Notes under the pieces: model-generated
The model's input: the letters and a program-made list of their open reading frames with translations, nothing else
Databases searched by the model: none
What the model was told of the DNA's origin: nothing
Shown here: positions 7,687 to 9,675 of the stretch, one piece after another
Layout of the letters: each line of letters starts with the position of its first letter
Position numbering within the stretch: position 1 is the stretch's first letter
Program-made: the position numbers and the translations under genes
Origin: an uncultured Anaerosacchariphilus sp.
GTDB lineage: Bacteria; Bacillota; Clostridia; Lachnospirales; Lachnospiraceae
Length of the DNA: 9,675 nucleotides
Reading direction: 5' to 3'
Assembly (NCBI GenBank): GCA_934373375.1
Contig: CAKROP010000055.1
Location: 1-9,675, forward strand

Positions 7687-8343
7687 TTAACTGCAACTTC
7701 CACAGACCATGGAGATATCTGTTTCGTTGTCGATGGTAGCTTTTGCTACCAGTTCAATCGCGCGCTTCATGACATCAAACGACATCGTAGCCTGACTCAA
7801 TCCCTTGCTCGCAATCATTTCCGGCGTATAGGGAACATGAACGAAGCCTGCCCGTGCAGTGAGATTTTTCTTCGCAATATAGTTGAGAGCTCCATACATC
7901 GTCATATTGCAGCAGAAATTTCCAGCTGTATTGGAAACATAGGCGGGGATACCTGCGTCCCGCAGTCTCTTGACGCATGCGCGGATGGGCAGAGTGCTGA
8001 AATATGCAGCGGGACCATCCGCGTCTAATGTCTCGTTCAGCGCCAAATAGTCTTCATTGTCCGGAATCGGAAAATCTGCAACATTTGCCGCAATTCTTTC
8101 CAAACACACACCCGTCCGGTTATCTGCCAGACCAACGCCGATTACAATGGCAGGCTCCCACTTTTTAATTTCCGCCTCTACCGAAGGGATACATCTCTTG
8201 CGATTGACCGGAAATCCGGCGTTGCGAAATACATATCCCTTATATTCCGTTCCATTCAAGAGCTTGCCGATCTCAAATGTCGGATTGACAGGGTCGCCGC
8301 CAAATGGTTCCGAGCCAATGACTAAAACTACTTTTTCTTTCAA
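7687..8343 (-). CDS. pcp: Pyroglutamyl-peptidase-like cysteine peptidase (C15 family)
   Basis: Family C15 removes N-terminal pyroglutamate (5-oxoproline, a five-membered lactam) from peptides. The 218-residue protein has the opening SEPFGGDPVNPT (11-22) and the full catalytic triad: E82 in CLERIAANV, C145 in SNTAGNFCCN, and H169 in FVHVPYTPEM, in the order and spacing of known Pcp. The likely start is TTG at 8343, with AAGGAGG (8354-8360) 10 bases upstream; CTG at 8346 (7-base spacing) is possible, and an ATG further out (8385) lies ahead of the ribosome site and is unlikely. It is the first gene of the cluster. Deviations include Cys-Cys where Val-Cys is usual and a C-terminal CGSCS. It may be an ordinary Pcp that feeds pyroglutamate, or an amidase adapted to a ring compound; context favours some link to cyclic amides but does not prove it. 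Confidence 0.85.
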   Translation of the reverse strand: MKEKVVLVIGSEPFGGDPVNPTFEIGKLLNGTEYKGYVFRNAGFPVNRKRCIPSVEAEIKKWEPAIVIGVGLADNRTGVCLERIAANVADFPIPDNEDYLALNETLDADGPAAYFSTLPIRACVKRLRDAGIPAYVSNTAGNFCCNMTMYGALNYIAKKNLTARAGFVHVPYTPEMIASKGLSQATMSFDVMKRAIELVAKATIDNETDISMVCGSCS

Positions 8344-8372
8344 CAGATTCTCGCCTCCTTGATTCTGCCGCG

Positions 8373-8400
8373 GCCGTAACGGCATTGTTTCTATGCATAG
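8373..8400. promoter_or_regulatory. Palindromes between the promoter and the first gene
   Basis: CTATGCATAG (8391-8400) is a perfect 10-base palindrome at about the expected transcription start. GCCGT/ACGGC (8373-8383) is a short inverted repeat in the leader. A further palindrome, TGTATACA (8443-8450), lies just upstream of the -35 box, centred about 51 bases from the first. These could be operator sites for the CdaR-type regulator, but the link is only positional. Confidence 0.3.
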
Positions 8401-8411
8401 TTTATGGTCAT

Positions 8412-8441
8412 ATTATATACACGCTGATTTTGCAAATTCAA
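8412..8441 (-). promoter_or_regulatory. Sigma-A-type promoter for the catabolic cluster
   Basis: On the minus strand TTGAAT (complement of 8436-8441) is followed after 18 bases by a perfect TATAAT (complement of 8412-8417). This would start transcription near 8405, giving a leader of about 60 bases before the TTG start of the peptidase gene. Confidence 0.65.
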
Positions 8442-8504
8442 TTGTATACATAACCATTTCTTTTTCGTAATTTGTGTGCAGATTTTTTCGAAACGAAATA
8501 AATA

Positions 8505-8536
8505 TTGTCTAAATTTTTGAGCAGTTTTGTTATAAT
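8505..8536 (+). promoter_or_regulatory. Plus-strand extended -10 promoter candidate
   Basis: TGT-TATAAT (8528-8536) is an extended -10 element with a consensus hexamer. The best -35 match, TTGTCT (8505-8510), is 20 bases away, longer than ideal. It points away from the cluster, into a stretch where I see no convincing plus-strand gene. A small inverted repeat TTTCG/CGAAA lies just upstream (8486-8498). Confidence 0.4.
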
Positions 8537-8646
8537 GCACAGATCAAAGGGGTTCTTTTTGGAGATTTAAAGATTTGACCTGCCTTTCAATACCATCCCT
8601 GCTTTTTACCAAATATGTGCATTTGCATATAATCAATAGATTTTGC

Positions 8647-8823
8647 TTATTCAATATTCATTAGGATATATCCCCGCCCCCAATCAACTGGCTTGCCGCA
8701 GTTTCCCCGCGTGTCGCACTCGCGCAGACAGCATATAGCCTTCTCTTCCGAGAGACATACCGCACACCACAGACGTCGGATAAAGCAGCAGGAATCCCCA
8801 TAAGGCTCTCTACATATTATCAT
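8647..8823 (-). CDS. Possible 58-residue cysteine-rich protein, unrecognised
   Basis: ATG at 8823 opens a frame rich in paired cysteines (CAVC, CC and single Cys residues) that ends with GRGYILMNIE. The ribosome site is weak (AGAGA). The same frame is open further upstream into the phosphatase remnant, so the start is arbitrary. I recognise no family; it may be the tail of a decayed gene or a chance open frame. Confidence 0.15.
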   Translation of the reverse strand: MIICREPYGDSCCFIRRLWCAVCLSEEKAICCLRECDTRGNCGKPVDWGRGYILMNIE

Positions 8824-8959
8824 GGTATAATTTCTCTGCCGCAGAAATAATCTTGCACTTCTATAAAGGCTAGCCAAAAGAGCGGTTGCCCAGTATGTGC
8901 AGATTCCGGTGCATGGCGCCTGCACAAGCGAAACCGCCGCTGACCACCTTTTGCCGGAA

Positions 8960-9190
8960 CTCGAAGATGCCGCGGTTTTATGGCTTCTCCGCACGGGAAT
9001 GGCCGCAATGTCGCCCGCGCCGTCGAGCGCGGCGCTCAAGCGGTAAGCATAGATTCTGAGCATCCCGCGCGTCGAAACGCTCGAAAGCACCAGCACCGTG
9101 GACATACCGCTTTCCGGGCCGGAGATGATGTCGGTATCCATGCGGTTGCCGCTCATCACTGCCTCACCGGAGTGACAGTTGGTGAGAAGA
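8960..9190 (-). pseudogene. Eroded C-terminal fragment of a HAD-IIA (NagD/AraL-like) phosphatase, copy 2
   Basis: The minus-strand frame reads CHSGEAVMSGNRMDTDIISG, then GMSTVLVLSSVSTRG, then IYAYRLSAALDGAGDIAAI. This is the family's C-terminal third: the GD(R/N)MDTDI acidic loop that positions the magnesium ion, the TVLVL strand and the STRE/YRPS tail. The usual GDRMDTD is GNRMDTD, losing one acidic residue. Upstream in the same frame stop codons (TAA, TGA) separate it from the TnpV reading frame, so the phosphatase N-terminus was lost at a junction between about 9190 and 9265. It is a better preserved relative of the fragment at 1234-1440. Confidence 0.65.
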
Positions 9191-9207
9191 GATATTTCTT
9201 GTTCTCA

Positions 9208-9606
9208 TTATGCAACCATTGGATGAACTCCGTCCCAGCAATCGCCTGTTCGATGGTACCCGAATATAATCTCTCTTATTACGACTTCCTCCGCTCCGTT
9301 ATGAATATTATTCATCGCCCCTACCCATGCCATTTGATTTTCAGCCTTTAGCTGCTCCGTGATGCCTTGCGCCTGCGCCATCTGCTCAATCAGCAGCCGC
9401 AGCATCTTGTTTGCTTCACGGTCGATCTCATTGAGATGCTGCGTCAGTTGACCGGACGTTTTCAAATTGATATAGGTCGCTCTGCGGTGCTCTTTCAGAT
9501 ATTGGAGCCGCATACGGCCAAAGCGTCCATAGGTTGCCGGTTCTTTCTCGGATATTGCCAGATCCGGCAGGTAGTAATCTCCGTACTTGCTATATGTAAT
9601 TTCCAT
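9208..9606 (-). CDS. tnpV: TnpV-family transposon-encoded protein, with an altered C-terminus
   Basis: TnpV proteins are small proteins of unknown role found in Tn4451-type and other clostridial mobile elements. The 132-residue protein has the family opening (EITYSKYGDYYLPDL), the GRFGRMRLQYLKEHR segment, and the diagnostic EQLKAENQMAWVGAMNNI core (about 84-101). Family members normally end soon after an (I/E)LIY-type tail; here the tail reads REIIF and then runs about 17 residues further (GYHRTGDCWDG) before stopping, which suggests the natural end was replaced at a junction near 9255-9265. The start ATG at 9606 has AAAGGA about 10 bases upstream. Confidence 0.85.
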   Translation of the reverse strand: MEITYSKYGDYYLPDLAISEKEPATYGRFGRMRLQYLKEHRRATYINLKTSGQLTQHLNEIDREANKMLRLLIEQMAQAQGITEQLKAENQMAWVGAMNNIHNGAEEVVIREIIFGYHRTGDCWDGVHPMVA

Positions 9607-9637
9607 TGTGTGACAGTCCTTTCTTGAGCTTTGATTT

Positions 9638-9656
9638 TACCCTTATTTGTACCCTT
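9638..9656. repeat. Two copies of TACCCTT with a 12-base period
   Basis: TACCCTT occurs at 9638-9644 and 9650-9656, upstream of the TnpV gene. On the minus strand this region is also an open frame (KGTNKGKIKAQ), so it may be the tail of an upstream mobile-element gene whose codons make the repeat, or a binding site. The window ends too soon to tell. Confidence 0.25.
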
Positions 9657-9675
9657 TATAGCGTTAGCTCTTATA

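Noticed and set aside
8575..8658. A 27-codon plus-strand frame starting with TTG after the divergent promoter
   Set aside because: Weak ribosome site, rare start codon, low-complexity composition and no recognisable features.
8980..9351. A 123-codon open frame on the plus strand
   Set aside because: It is antisense to the HAD phosphatase remnant and the TnpV end, whose minus-strand translations match known families.
1..9675. CRISPR arrays, tRNA or rRNA genes
   Set aside because: I saw no regularly spaced repeats and no cloverleaf or rRNA-like sequence when reading both strands.

Overview
The window looks like a Gram-positive Clostridia chromosome (Firmicutes, gut Oscillospiraceae or similar). 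The reasons are Shine-Dalgarno sites of the AGGAGG type before most genes, a MobV-type relaxase and a TnpV protein typical of clostridial mobilizable transposons, and Firmicutes-like promoter hexamers. The exact species cannot be read from the sequence.

Layout: bases 1-831 (+) are the 3' part of a MobV/Pre-family relaxase gene cut by the window edge. Bases 832-1453 hold no intact gene. They contain a tiny ORF with a strong ribosome site, two back-to-back terminator-like hairpins and an eroded fragment of a HAD-IIA (NagD/AraL-like) phosphatase. Bases 1454-8343 carry six intact genes, all on the minus strand. In transcription order they are a pyroglutamyl-peptidase-like C15 enzyme, an NCS1 (Mhp1-like) permease, an aspartate-carbamoyltransferase (PyrB-type), a strong stem-loop terminator, a CdaR-type regulator, a threonine-aldolase-like PLP enzyme and a dihydropyrimidinase/hydantoinase. 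A good sigma-A promoter lies just upstream of the first gene. Bases 8400-9207 contain regulatory DNA, unexplained sequence and a second eroded copy of the same HAD phosphatase C-terminus. Bases 9208-9606 (-) encode TnpV.

How the genes may work together (inference): the permease imports a cyclic ureide such as a 5-substituted hydantoin or a dihydropyrimidine, and the hydantoinase opens it to an N-carbamoyl amino acid. The carbamoyltransferase could then run backwards, giving a free amino acid and carbamoyl phosphate for ATP formation. The PLP aldolase would cleave a beta-hydroxy amino acid to glycine and an aldehyde, and the C15 peptidase would open a five-membered lactam or release pyroglutamate. 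The CdaR-type protein would sense a small acid from the pathway. No carbamate kinase and no other pyr gene lie in the window. The logic resembles the E. coli ygeW-ygeX-ygeY-hyuA-yqeA cluster (carbamoyltransferase, PLP enzyme, hydrolase, hydantoinase, carbamate kinase), but with different enzyme families.

The cluster sits between mobile-element genes and between two remnants of one phosphatase gene in the same orientation, so it may be an acquired, excisable or duplicated catabolic island.
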